Source of the DNA: a bacterium
Lineage (GTDB): Bacteria > Planctomycetota > Planctomycetia > Planctomycetales > Planctomycetaceae
Length of the DNA stretch: 64,000 bases
NCBI GenBank assembly: GCA_016125225.1
Contig: WGME01000012.1
Coordinates: forward strand, 62,001-126,000
Direction of reading: 5' to 3'
The position numbers and the translations under genes are program-made. The notes beneath the pieces are model-generated. The model ran no database searches. It worked only from the letters and a program-made list of their open reading frames with translations, and was not told where the DNA came from. Shown in pieces: positions 54,197 to 61,926 of the stretch (position 1 is its first letter; every line of letters starts with the position of its first letter).

Positions 54197-54826
54197 TCAG
54201 GAAGGATTCGTGTCTCGGTACTTCCAACTCAGCCAGCCGGCGGTTGTTGCTCCGGAGAGTGATCCCAGCAACACGGGTGTCAGGCAGAGGTACAGGGCAA
54301 TGGGGTGTCGGGTTTGGATCACCGGCCGGTCTGTCACATGGCCGGGGCGTGCTTGTTTCTGGACTTGAACGGACGATGCCACCGGTTGTGAAGCAAAGGG
54401 GCTGTAGGCCAGCGAGAACCAGAAGACGAGCAGGTTTGCTCCCAGCATGAAGCCCAGAAAGCCTCCCGCGATACCACCCACGAAGATCCCTTTCAGGATG
54501 CCGCCGTGATCGGGAGCCTTGTCGCCACAGGTGCCGGATGTGCTCGTCTTTGATGGGCCGGTTGATGCCGTGTTCCGGAAATCGCTTCCCAGACCAGGCC
54601 CACTGAAGAATTTCAGACGGCCGCTGATGGCCCCGAGGCAGAACAACGCCGTACCCAGCGTCCAGCCAATGTGCGTCCACTGCTGCGTGGAGCCGTAGTT
54701 GTGCCCCCCGCGAAGGAGCAGCGTCGCGATGAGGCCGAGCAGGTTCGCCCCCACGATGCCCCCGATCGCCGTCATCCACAGCACGACAAATCCACGGATC
54801 ACACGCCGACCGATGGTCCACCACAT
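54197..54826 (-). CDS. multi-pass membrane protein of unknown function
   Basis: About 209 residues with four hydrophobic segments: FVVLWMTAIGGIVGANLLGLIA, IGWTLGTALFCLGAISG, GIFVGGIAGGFLGFMLGANLLVFWFSLAY and LYLCLTPVLLGSLSGAT. Gly-rich helices alternate with a Gly/Ser/Thr linker. No family was recognised. The first 47 codons and the upstream DNA (54686-54933) are duplicated in degenerate form at 56493-56742. ATG 54826 is preserved in both copies, supporting this start. Confidence 0.68.
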   Translation of the reverse strand: MWWTIGRRVIRGFVVLWMTAIGGIVGANLLGLIATLLLRGGHNYGSTQQWTHIGWTLGTALFCLGAISGRLKFFSGPGLGSDFRNTASTGPSKTSTSGTCGDKAPDHGGILKGIFVGGIAGGFLGFMLGANLLVFWFSLAYSPFASQPVASSVQVQKQARPGHVTDRPVIQTRHPIALYLCLTPVLLGSLSGATTAGWLSWKYRDTNPS

Positions 54827-54933
54827 TCTGAATACCCTGTCCTCAGCCTTGCCAGTCTTTGTGGCGATACGGCTGGAATCGCGAATTGGATCACAAGGAT
54901 TCGTGAATGACGATGATTTTGAGATGCCCCATC
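54686..54933. repeat. parental copy of a ~250-bp segmental duplication
   Basis: This segment covers the 5' end of the minus-strand membrane protein gene and about 107 bases upstream of it. It matches 56493-56742 with scattered differences; the shared stretch begins CGTGGAGCC(G/A)TAG and ends GAGATGCCCCATCA. Confidence 0.85.
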
Positions 54934-54975
54934 AGTGCCAGTCATGGCCGCACCCTAAGCATTGCCGTGCCTGCT

Positions 54976-55110
54976 TGTGTGCCACTGGCTGTGCCAGTGC
55001 TAATTGCTTTCGGCCGAGCACCCGCAGGGATGGTCACAAATGGACTTGAACTCTGGTCGATGTATGGGACTCGGGATGAAGAGCAGCACTGGCACAGCCA
55101 GTGGCACACA
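54976..55110. repeat. REPIN/MITE-like inverted-pair element, copy 1
   Basis: A perfect 25-bp terminal inverted repeat (54976-55000 and 55086-55110) encloses 85 bases. Each end contains its own small hairpin CACTGGC-TGT-GCCAGTG. A CAGTGCCACCCTGCCG tag lies outside the right end at about 55131-55146, directly before the stop codon of the next minus-strand gene. A related element lies at 56323-56458. No coding capacity. Confidence 0.8.
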
Positions 55111-55148
55111 TCAACTAACACCCTTGTCGTCAGTGCCACCCTGCCGCG

Positions 55149-56055
55149 TTAAGGTAAGGAGTTCGCTACACCATGCACCTTAACGACTCCATCGAGTCCA
55201 TAAATCCGAGTGCCCTTCATTGGCCTGGGAGGCTGAAAGAGGTGCGCTGCAACCGGCTGGTTCAATTCCACCGATTGCACTTCCCAATCGGAGAGCGGAT
55301 CCCCCGATAGGTTTCCCCACTTTCCGCTCCACGGAAACCACCAATCTGGAGACAACTCGCGCCATTCACGGCACGTCCAGTTGAAACCTTCCGTTTTCTT
55401 GTCGGGCACGGGATCCTGAGAATTGGGCAGGAAACCGTACTCAGGATCGAATGAGAATGCCTGGGCAGCATCTTCAAAACCTGTCGGCACGATCAACCGA
55501 CCTTCATTTGACCATCGTACATCCCGCTCAAACTCCACTATCTGTTCATCAAGCCATTTCCCACGGGTACAATCCCAGACGCCATCCAAAGGAACGCAAT
55601 TCATCCCTAACTTCACGCGTGAGGAATTAGCACGGCTGAGGCGCACACTCTTCAGGAACTCGCCAGCTCCTTGATCGGAAACTAATTCAGCCGCAAAAAA
55701 AAATCTTACCGTCTGAACCGTCCACGACACGTTTCTGAAGTTTCCCCCATAGATAGGTTGAGACCTCAATCCGGAACGACGCTTTGTCCGTCCAAATAAA
55801 ATCGTAAACGTGATAATTGCCGGCCAATTCCTCATCTGATCGTCCGGGGCTGTAGATCCGCCCACCGATCAAGTTACTCGTCTTCCAACTGACGTGGAGA
55901 ATAGCGACATTCGAGCGCCACTCGCGTATACTCTTAGCGATCTCTGAAACAGGCGGCATCCCCTCCGGCGACTCAGCTGCATCTGCCGTTGAATGAGGTA
56001 ACAGGCCGAGTGCGGCATGTAAGAGCACTGCAGACAAGAGCCGAGTCACATCCAT
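55149..56055 (-). pseudogene. frameshifted secreted protein gene, split at a run of nine T
   Basis: Two overlapping minus-strand frames form one protein of about 300 residues if one T is dropped from the T9 run (A9 at 55695-55703 on +). The upstream part (56055 to 55687) has a signal peptide RLLSAVLLHAALGLLPHSTADA and ends prematurely after DGSDGKIFFCG. The other frame continues AAELVSDQGAGEFLK and runs to 55149. With eight T the junction reads GKIFFAAELVSD, which is smooth. The order of beta strands (AILHVSWKTSNLIGG, FIWTDKASFRIEVSTYL) recalls LolA-like planctomycete proteins, a weak resemblance. It may be a decayed gene, a sequencing error or a transcriptional-slippage gene. Confidence 0.75.
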
Positions 56056-56281
56056 TCCAGAAGGTCCAGATAGGTCACGGGAAATCAATAGGCAGATGAG
56101 ATAAACAGCCTTTGATGCTCCAGCCCAATAAAGCTGCCCCGAGAAACGATATCCTCGGAATCAAAATGACGTGTCAGAGTTTTAGAGTATCGCGTTAAAG
56201 TGGCTTGTCAATCAGAAATCTCAGTAATCGTGAGGACAATCCACAGGTGAGCTAAAACTGGACTTTCCCACGTTTTGTGGG

Positions 56282-56494
56282 CGGCAGGGTGGCACTGTTG
56301 GTGCAAGTTGTCTACGTGCTAGTGTGTACCACTGGCTGTGCCAGTGCCCATCGCTATCGACCGGATATTCCGCCGGGATGATGACGAATCGTTGTGAACT
56401 CTGGTCAATGGTTGGACGTCTGATTTCGAACATGCACTGGCACAGCCAGTGACACACGTCAAATCCCACCATTGTCGACAGTGCCACCCTGCCG
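56282..56494. repeat. REPIN/MITE-like inverted-pair element, copy 2, with outer inverted tags
   Basis: Inner repeats at 56323-56347 and 56434-56458 share the 18-base core GCACTGGCACAGCCAGTG in opposite orientation. An outer pair CGGCAGGGTGGCACTG (about 56282-56297) and CAGTGCCACCCTGCCG (about 56479-56494) brackets the element. The internal sequence is related to copy 1 (shared GAACTCTGGTC). Confidence 0.8.
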
Positions 56495-56633
56495 TGGAGC
56501 CATAGTTGTGCCCACCGTGCCTGAGCAGCGTCGCGATGAGGCCGAGCAGGTTCGCCCCCACTATGCCCCCGACCGCCGTCATCCACAGCACCACAAATCC
56601 TCGGATCACACGCCGACCGATGGTCCACCACAT
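56493..56633 (-). pseudogene. truncated duplicate of the 5' end of the 54.2-54.8 kb membrane protein gene
   Basis: Reading from ATG 56633, 44 of the first 47 residues match the intact gene (differences at residues 21, 38 and 39). The homology then stops abruptly at GHNYGST and runs into the repeat element. The upstream homologous DNA continues to about 56742. The fragment is flanked by direct copies of CATTGTCGAC(A/T)GTGCCACCCTGCCG (about 56470-56494 and 56741-56765). Only the first membrane helix would be made. Confidence 0.8.
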
Positions 56634-56790
56634 CCCGAATACCCTGTCCTCAACCTTGCCAGTCTCTGTGGCAATACGGCTAGAACCGCGAATTGGATCA
56701 CAAGCATACGGGCATAACCAAGATTTTTGAGATGCCCCATCATTGTCGACTGTGCCACCCTGCCGGGGGCCTGCCCTACTCGCTGTGATT

Positions 56791-57516
56791 CTACTGTGTG
56801 CAACGACACTTGTAGGGTGTATCTGATTGCCAGATTGCATCCGAAAAAGGTCGAACCTCTTTTGCATTGATCTTCAGGTGCTTCTTCATTTCTTCTGGTG
56901 ACTCACTCCATTCTCCATTCCATCGTACCTCGATAATTAGGCCGTTAGAGACTGCGTCATCACCCTCTGCATACACAAATGCTCTGATGTGCTGATTCAC
57001 CGGGATTTCGACTTGAAGGTTTGCAACTGCGAAGGCAGTACATATTGTGAATGTTCGCGTCTCTTTCACCGCATGCCCGAAATCACAAATGCGAGCAGGG
57101 CCAAGATCTCGATACCAATGCGTCGGAGGATGTGTCAAACATTTATTGTCGGGGTTTTTCTCCCGTTGCTTTTCAAGCCAATTCACAAGAGTGAACTGCC
57201 ACAATAGCGGAACTGGGCCTGTCCTGAATACCCGGGTCACTTGGCCCTGCTGGTCTATGTACTCTACTCGTCTTAAGTAAACCATGACGTTGCTGACTGG
57301 GCGCCAGCGCTTCGAGTTTGAAACGGTAAGATGAATATATCGCCAGCGTTGATCGCAAATATCCTCGGCGATGCTTAGTGATGTGTCGACCGACAGTCGA
57401 ATCCTGTTTACGTACAACCAATGGTCAAATAATTTGCCACGAATGGCGTACAGAATTCCACACACTGTTGCAAGAGATGTAATAATTGCCCAAGTGTTGA
57501 CAAATCTATCAATCAT
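56791..57516 (-). CDS. membrane-anchored protein of unknown function
   Basis: Protein of 241 residues. One N-terminal transmembrane helix (TWAIITSLATVCGILYAIRG) precedes a soluble, beta-rich domain with RWRYIHLTVSNSKRWRPVSNVMVYL and HIRAFVYAEGDDAVSNGLIIEVRW. The first of these looks like an immunoglobulin-like strand pair. Five Cys are scattered, two near the end (YKCRCTQ). The gene is visibly lower in GC than the surrounding genes and lies beside the repeat elements, which suggests an acquired origin. No family was recognised. Confidence 0.65.
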   Translation of the reverse strand: MIDRFVNTWAIITSLATVCGILYAIRGKLFDHWLYVNRIRLSVDTSLSIAEDICDQRWRYIHLTVSNSKRWRPVSNVMVYLRRVEYIDQQGQVTRVFRTGPVPLLWQFTLVNWLEKQREKNPDNKCLTHPPTHWYRDLGPARICDFGHAVKETRTFTICTAFAVANLQVEIPVNQHIRAFVYAEGDDAVSNGLIIEVRWNGEWSESPEEMKKHLKINAKEVRPFSDAIWQSDTPYKCRCTQ

Positions 57517-57578
57517 TGTGATGGCCCGAGAAGTATATCGCGGCAGAAATCTCGTTAAATGATCCAGATTGGTTCATT

Positions 57579-59480
57579 CTACTCCAAGTACGTACTCCCG
57601 CCCGCGGCGCGGTCGTATTCTCCAGCGAGTTTTGTGGCGAGGTCTTCCGTTAAGCGGCCGCTGGTGACATGGGTGGTGAGTTTGCGGCGGAAGGCTTCGA
57701 CTAGTAGCGGTTGATCGTACCGGGCGAATTGCAGCATGTCGGTGATGCGGCTGCCGGGGATCAGCTTGGTGATGTGGTACTTGCCCCCGGCGTCGATCAC
57801 CACCTGGGCTTCGCTGGGAATGCCGAACAGGTTGTGGAAGCTCCCCATCACTTCCTGATACGCCCCCACCAGGAAGATGGCGAGGTAATACGGTTCGCCC
57901 GCTTTCCACTTGGGCATGTCGAGCGTTTCGCGGTCGTCTTTCAGGTCGACGAAGTGATCGATCTTGCCGTCCGAATCGCAGGTGACATCGACGAACGTCG
58001 AGAAGTCTTTCAGCGGTTCATTCAAACGATGAATCGGCACGATGGGAAAGAGCTGCCGAATGGCCCAGCTATCGGGAGCCGAGCGAAACAGCGAGAAATT
58101 GCAGAGATACTTCGCGGCGAGGGTCTTCTTGAGTTGCTCGAACTCGCCGGACGGCAGGCCGTCTTCTTCCGATTCCCGCAACGCCCGCGCACAGGTTTCC
58201 CAGAAGAGGACTTCCCCTTTGGCCCGGTCTTCGAGACTGATGAGGCCGAGGTTGAACTGTGTGTGCAGTTCGTCCTTGAGTTCGACGGCATCATGATAGA
58301 ACTCGTGATAATTCTTGCCGTTAACTTCATCGCACAACGTCTTCAGTTCGCTGATGACCTGCGGATCGTCGGCATCCACGGTCACCTGCGGTTCATCATC
58401 GGCGAAGGTTTCGATTTCGTCGCGGATGGTGGTGATGCAGACGGAATGATAGGCCGTCATCATCCGACCACTTTCGGTGACGAGATTCGGATGCGGCACA
58501 TGCTCTTCATCACAGATGGTGCGGATCACATAGACCACGGCATTCGCGAACTCCTGCACCGAGTAGTTGACCGATGATTCGGTACGGGTTTTCGACCCGT
58601 CATAGTCGACACCGAGTCCGCCGCCGATATCGAGGAATTCAATCTCAGCACCGACCTGTCGCAGCTTGGCATAGACGCGGCCCGATTCCTTCATGGCATT
58701 GCGGACCCGCTTGATGTCGGTGATCTGCGAGCCGATGTGCATGTGCAGCAGCTTGAGATGGCTGGCGAGCCCGGCCTCTTTGATGAGCCGCACACATTGC
58801 AGGATTTCAGACGTGGTCAGCCCGAACTTGGCGGCTTCACCCCCCGACGCGGCCCATTTGCCGGAGCCGCGGGTGTAAAGTTTGGCCCGTAGGCCGATCC
58901 ACGGACAGACGCCGGTGGCCTGATGCTGCTTGAGGAGCATCTTGAGCTCGTTCAACTTTTCGACGACGACGATCACCCGCTTGCCCGCCTGCATGCCGAG
59001 CGCGGCGAGTCGGACGAAGGTCTCATCTTTGAAGCCGTTGCAGATGAGCAACGATTCCGGCGTCTGTTCTTGAGCGAGGGCGGCATAGAGTTCCGCCTTG
59101 GAACCGCATTCGATACCGACACGGCAGCGGGCACTGTCACGCAGGAACTCTTCGACCACTTCGCGACGGGGGTTCACCTTCATCGGGAAGACGGGGTAGT
59201 GTTTGCCCGTGAGGCCGTACTCGGTGATCGCCGTAGAATAGGCGTCGCTCAGTTTGCGGAGCTGGCTGGTCAGAATTTGCGGGAATCGCAGCAGAATCGG
59301 TGTCGAGACTTTGCGTTTCTGGATGAGATCATCGACGAGAACTTTGAGATCAACGAACCGGGAATCGCCCGCTGCCGGCCGCGCGAGGAGATGACCTTCG
59401 GAACTGATTTCGAAGTATCCGGCCGACCAGTTTTCGACGCCGTAAACCTGCTGGACACGTTGAGCGACTTCATCGTTCAT
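57579..59480 (-). CDS. speA: biosynthetic arginine decarboxylase
   Basis: PLP-dependent enzyme of 633 residues converting arginine to agmatine, the first step of the agmatine route to putrescine. The PLP Lys is in HYPVFPMKVNPRREVVEEFL. LLHMHIGSQITDI, FLDIGGGLGVDYDGS and NLVTESGRMMTAYHSV are family hallmarks, and length fits SpeA (about 630-660). The start ATG 59480 (NDEVAQRVQQVYGVENWS) is right for the family. The open frame continues upstream to 60509, but that part is antisense to the adaptor gene and is not coding. Neither agmatinase nor agmatine deiminase genes are adjacent. Confidence 0.96.
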   Translation of the reverse strand: MNDEVAQRVQQVYGVENWSAGYFEISSEGHLLARPAAGDSRFVDLKVLVDDLIQKRKVSTPILLRFPQILTSQLRKLSDAYSTAITEYGLTGKHYPVFPMKVNPRREVVEEFLRDSARCRVGIECGSKAELYAALAQEQTPESLLICNGFKDETFVRLAALGMQAGKRVIVVVEKLNELKMLLKQHQATGVCPWIGLRAKLYTRGSGKWAASGGEAAKFGLTTSEILQCVRLIKEAGLASHLKLLHMHIGSQITDIKRVRNAMKESGRVYAKLRQVGAEIEFLDIGGGLGVDYDGSKTRTESSVNYSVQEFANAVVYVIRTICDEEHVPHPNLVTESGRMMTAYHSVCITTIRDEIETFADDEPQVTVDADDPQVISELKTLCDEVNGKNYHEFYHDAVELKDELHTQFNLGLISLEDRAKGEVLFWETCARALRESEEDGLPSGEFEQLKKTLAAKYLCNFSLFRSAPDSWAIRQLFPIVPIHRLNEPLKDFSTFVDVTCDSDGKIDHFVDLKDDRETLDMPKWKAGEPYYLAIFLVGAYQEVMGSFHNLFGIPSEAQVVIDAGGKYHITKLIPGSRITDMLQFARYDQPLLVEAFRRKLTTHVTSGRLTEDLATKLAGEYDRAAGGSTYLE

Positions 59481-59660
59481 GCGCTGTAACCTTTGGAGTG
59501 ATCCGTCCACAACTGGGCTGTTGGTCAGTGAGAGTCGGTGAGGGCGATTACTACTGGCACTGTGTTCTCTGTTGCCGCATGATAGAATACCCGAACGCTG
59601 ATGTAACCCGCACGTCTGGCCGTCCAGGTCCCAAGCTCTGGCTGTTGAAGGAATTACTTC

Positions 59661-60959
59661 GTGACCGAATCGCCGACAGCCACTCCTCCGGCGCGGGGAA
59701 CCGGCTCTCCCGGGAAACTTTCGGATCGGGTGCAAGCCCTGCGGATGCCGGCGGCTCCCACATCGCGACCGGCATCCCAGTGGCCGTGGTTCATTGCCCT
59801 GATCTTTGCCGGGGTAGCGGTGTATGCGTCGCTGGGCGGAACCATTCCGTTCATTCCCCGACCGCTGGCAACCCAGACAGCGGCGGTGTCGAGCGAGACT
59901 GACGAAGCGACGACGGATGGTCCGGAAGTCAGCGTGCTCGGCGCAGGTGGAACCGAAACGGCCACCGGCTCGCAGACACCGCCGCCAACCCCGGCGGGCA
60001 CCATCGTGCTGGAATCGAAGGGGTACATCATCCCGGAACAGCAGATTCTGGTCAGCCCGCAGGTGAGTGGCCGCGTGATCGAACTGAACTTTGATGCCGG
60101 TCAGCAGGTCGAGCAGGGCTTTGTGCTCGCGGTCATCGACAGCACCGAATATCAGGCCGATTTCGAACGGGCCCAGGCACAGACGGCGGCGGCTCGGCAG
60201 CGCGAGCGGGAAGCGCGGGAAGGGAACCGGCCCGATGAAATCCGTCAGGCCGAGGCCGAGTTGGCCGAAGCACAGACGCAACTGGAACAAGCCGAACGGA
60301 CCTACGAACGCAAACGCGATCTCTTCGAGAAGAAAATTGTCACGCCGCAGGATCTCGAAGATTCGCAAAGTGAATACCAGGCACTCACCCGTCGCGTCGA
60401 AAAGCTGAAGGCGATGGCTCAACTGATGATCGATGGTCCGCGCGAGGAACGAAAGCAGATCGCCAAGGCCGAACTGCAGGCGGCGGAAGCGGAACTGGTG
60501 CGGGCCCAATGGCGGCTCGATAACACCATCATCAAGGCCCCGATCCAGGGGACGATTCTTAAGAAGAATGCCGAGTTGGGCAACCTTGTGAACCCCGTGG
60601 CCTTCAATGGTTCTTACAGTCTGTGCGACATCGCTGACCTCTCGAAGCTGGAAGTCGAACTCGATATCCAGGAGCGCGACATTGCCAAGGTGAAAGCCTT
60701 TCAGAAGTGCCGCATTCGGGCGGAAGCCTTTCCCCAGCGAACCTATGAAGGCTATGTGTCGCGGCTGATGCCGATTGCGAATCGTGCGAAAGGGGCCGTG
60801 CCGGTGCGCGTCCGGATTGCTGTTCCGCCGGAAGAGCAGGGCCAGTATCTGAAACCCGAGATGGGGGCCTTGGTCACCTTCTTTAGTGAAACGGTCGACC
60901 CGGCGACGTTTGGCCCGGCGGCAGTGAGTCCGGCTTCAACCACCGAAGCCGTGCAGTGA
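59661..60959 (+). CDS. HlyD-family adaptor of an ABC efflux system
   Basis: Membrane-fusion protein of 432 residues. A Pro-rich cytoplasmic N-terminus is followed by one helix (WPWFIALIFAGVAVYASLG). Biotinyl-lipoyl halves are QILVSPQVSGRVIELNFDAGQ and NTIIKAPIQGTILKKNAELGN, with a long coiled coil between them (about residues 165-290). A beta-barrel region follows. The start is GTG at 59661, supported by AAGGA 8 bases upstream. It is followed by the ATPase gene after 55 bases, and is divergent from speA. It resembles MacA-type adaptors, although no lipobox is seen. Confidence 0.93.
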   Translation: MTESPTATPPARGTGSPGKLSDRVQALRMPAAPTSRPASQWPWFIALIFAGVAVYASLGGTIPFIPRPLATQTAAVSSETDEATTDGPEVSVLGAGGTETATGSQTPPPTPAGTIVLESKGYIIPEQQILVSPQVSGRVIELNFDAGQQVEQGFVLAVIDSTEYQADFERAQAQTAAARQREREAREGNRPDEIRQAEAELAEAQTQLEQAERTYERKRDLFEKKIVTPQDLEDSQSEYQALTRRVEKLKAMAQLMIDGPREERKQIAKAELQAAEAELVRAQWRLDNTIIKAPIQGTILKKNAELGNLVNPVAFNGSYSLCDIADLSKLEVELDIQERDIAKVKAFQKCRIRAEAFPQRTYEGYVSRLMPIANRAKGAVPVRVRIAVPPEEQGQYLKPEMGALVTFFSETVDPATFGPAAVSPASTTEAVQ

Positions 60960-61014
60960 CTTTGGCGGGTATCGAGTTTCGTAAGAACATTTCTCCTCAG
61001 AGTTGGTAGGTCTG

Positions 61015-61719
61015 ATGAATCCTGAGTATGTCCGCGTGCTGCATGTGCACAAATGGTTTCGCCGAGGCAGTGAGCAGGTCGATGTGCTCAACGATCTGAC
61101 ATTGCAGGTGGCGGAGGGGGAATTCGTCGGACTGATGGGGCCCAGCGGTTCGGGCAAGACCACGCTGTTGAACTTGATCGCCGGCCTCGATCGTCCCACC
61201 TCGGGCGAAGTGTGGGTGAAAGACCAGTGCATTTCAGCGATGAGTGAAGGTCAGCTCGCGGGCTGGCGGACCCGGGGCATCGGCTTCGTTTTTCAGTTCT
61301 ATCATCTGTTGCCGGTGCTCAGCGCTTACCGCAATGTCGAGATGCCGTTGTTGCTATTGCCGCTCACAGCCGCCGAGCGGAAGGAACGTGTCCTCACCGC
61401 GCTCGATCTGGTCGGACTCGCCGACCGCGTGCATCATCGACCGGGGCAACTTTCCGGCGGACAGCAACAGCGCGTGGGCATTGCCCGGGCCATCGTCACC
61501 GACCCCGATCTGATTGTCGCCGACGAACCGACGGGTGATCTTGATGCCAAATCGGCTGAGGAAATTCTGGCGCTGTTGTGTGAACTGAAAACATCATTGA
61601 ACAAAACAATTGTCATGGTGACACATGACCCGCGTGCTGCGGCTCGGGCCGATCGAGTGGTGCATCTCGAAAAAGGCCAGTTGGTGACAGAGCCCACACC
61701 CATTTCAGCGGCAATGTAA
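61015..61719 (+). CDS. ABC transporter ATP-binding protein (LolD/MacB type)
   Basis: ATPase of 234 residues. The Walker A is GPSGSGKTT at 42-50, the Q-loop lies in [13 protein letters not shown], the signature LSGGQ is at 146-150, the Walker B is LIVADEP at 166-172 and the H-loop is in [13 protein letters not shown]. The [20 protein letters not shown] region is typical of MacB/LolD/FtsE-type exporters coupled to FtsX-type permeases, two of which follow. ATG 61015 is used; an in-frame TTG at 61003 is less likely. Confidence 0.95.
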   Translation: MNPEYVRVLHVHKWFRRGSEQVDVLNDLTLQVAEGEFVGLMGPSGSGKTTLLNLIAGLDRPTSGEVWVKDQCISAMSEGQLAGWRTRGIGFVFQFYHLLPVLSAYRNVEMPLLLLPLTAAERKERVLTALDLVGLADRVHHRPGQLSGGQQQRVGIARAIVTDPDLIVADEPTGDLDAKSAEEILALLCELKTSLNKTIVMVTHDPRAAARADRVVHLEKGQLVTEPTPISAAM

Positions 61720-61743
61720 AGTGTGCGATTGAAAATGCGGTTA

Positions 61744-61878
61744 GCCACAAAGAGGCACAAAAATCGCAAAAGAGTTGAGAGTTAAGGGTTCAGAGTTGAG
61801 CGTCTTCGACAAGTGATGCGTGCTGAGATTGATGGATTGACCTCTCTCCTTTTTGCGACTTCTGTGCCTCTTTGTGGC
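61744..61878. repeat. long inverted repeat (GCCACAAAGAGGCACAAAAA type)
   Basis: GCCACAAAGAGGCACAAAAA plus TCGCAAAAG at 61744-61774 is complementary, with a few mismatches, to 61848-61878 (TTTTTGCGACTT, GTGCCTCTTTGTGGC). About 70 bases lie between the arms, including short AGAGTT-type direct repeats. It sits between the ATPase and permease genes on the same strand, so it would be transcribed as a large RNA hairpin inside the operon. Confidence 0.8.
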
Positions 61879-61926
61879 GAGATGAATCTGAGTTTGAAAT
61901 CTGAATCTTAACGAAGTGCCTTCGGT

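Noticed and set aside
59481-60509. Upstream extension of the speA open frame by about 340 codons
   Set aside because: It is antisense to the HlyD-type adaptor and has no protein-like composition; SpeA family length and start fit ATG 59480.
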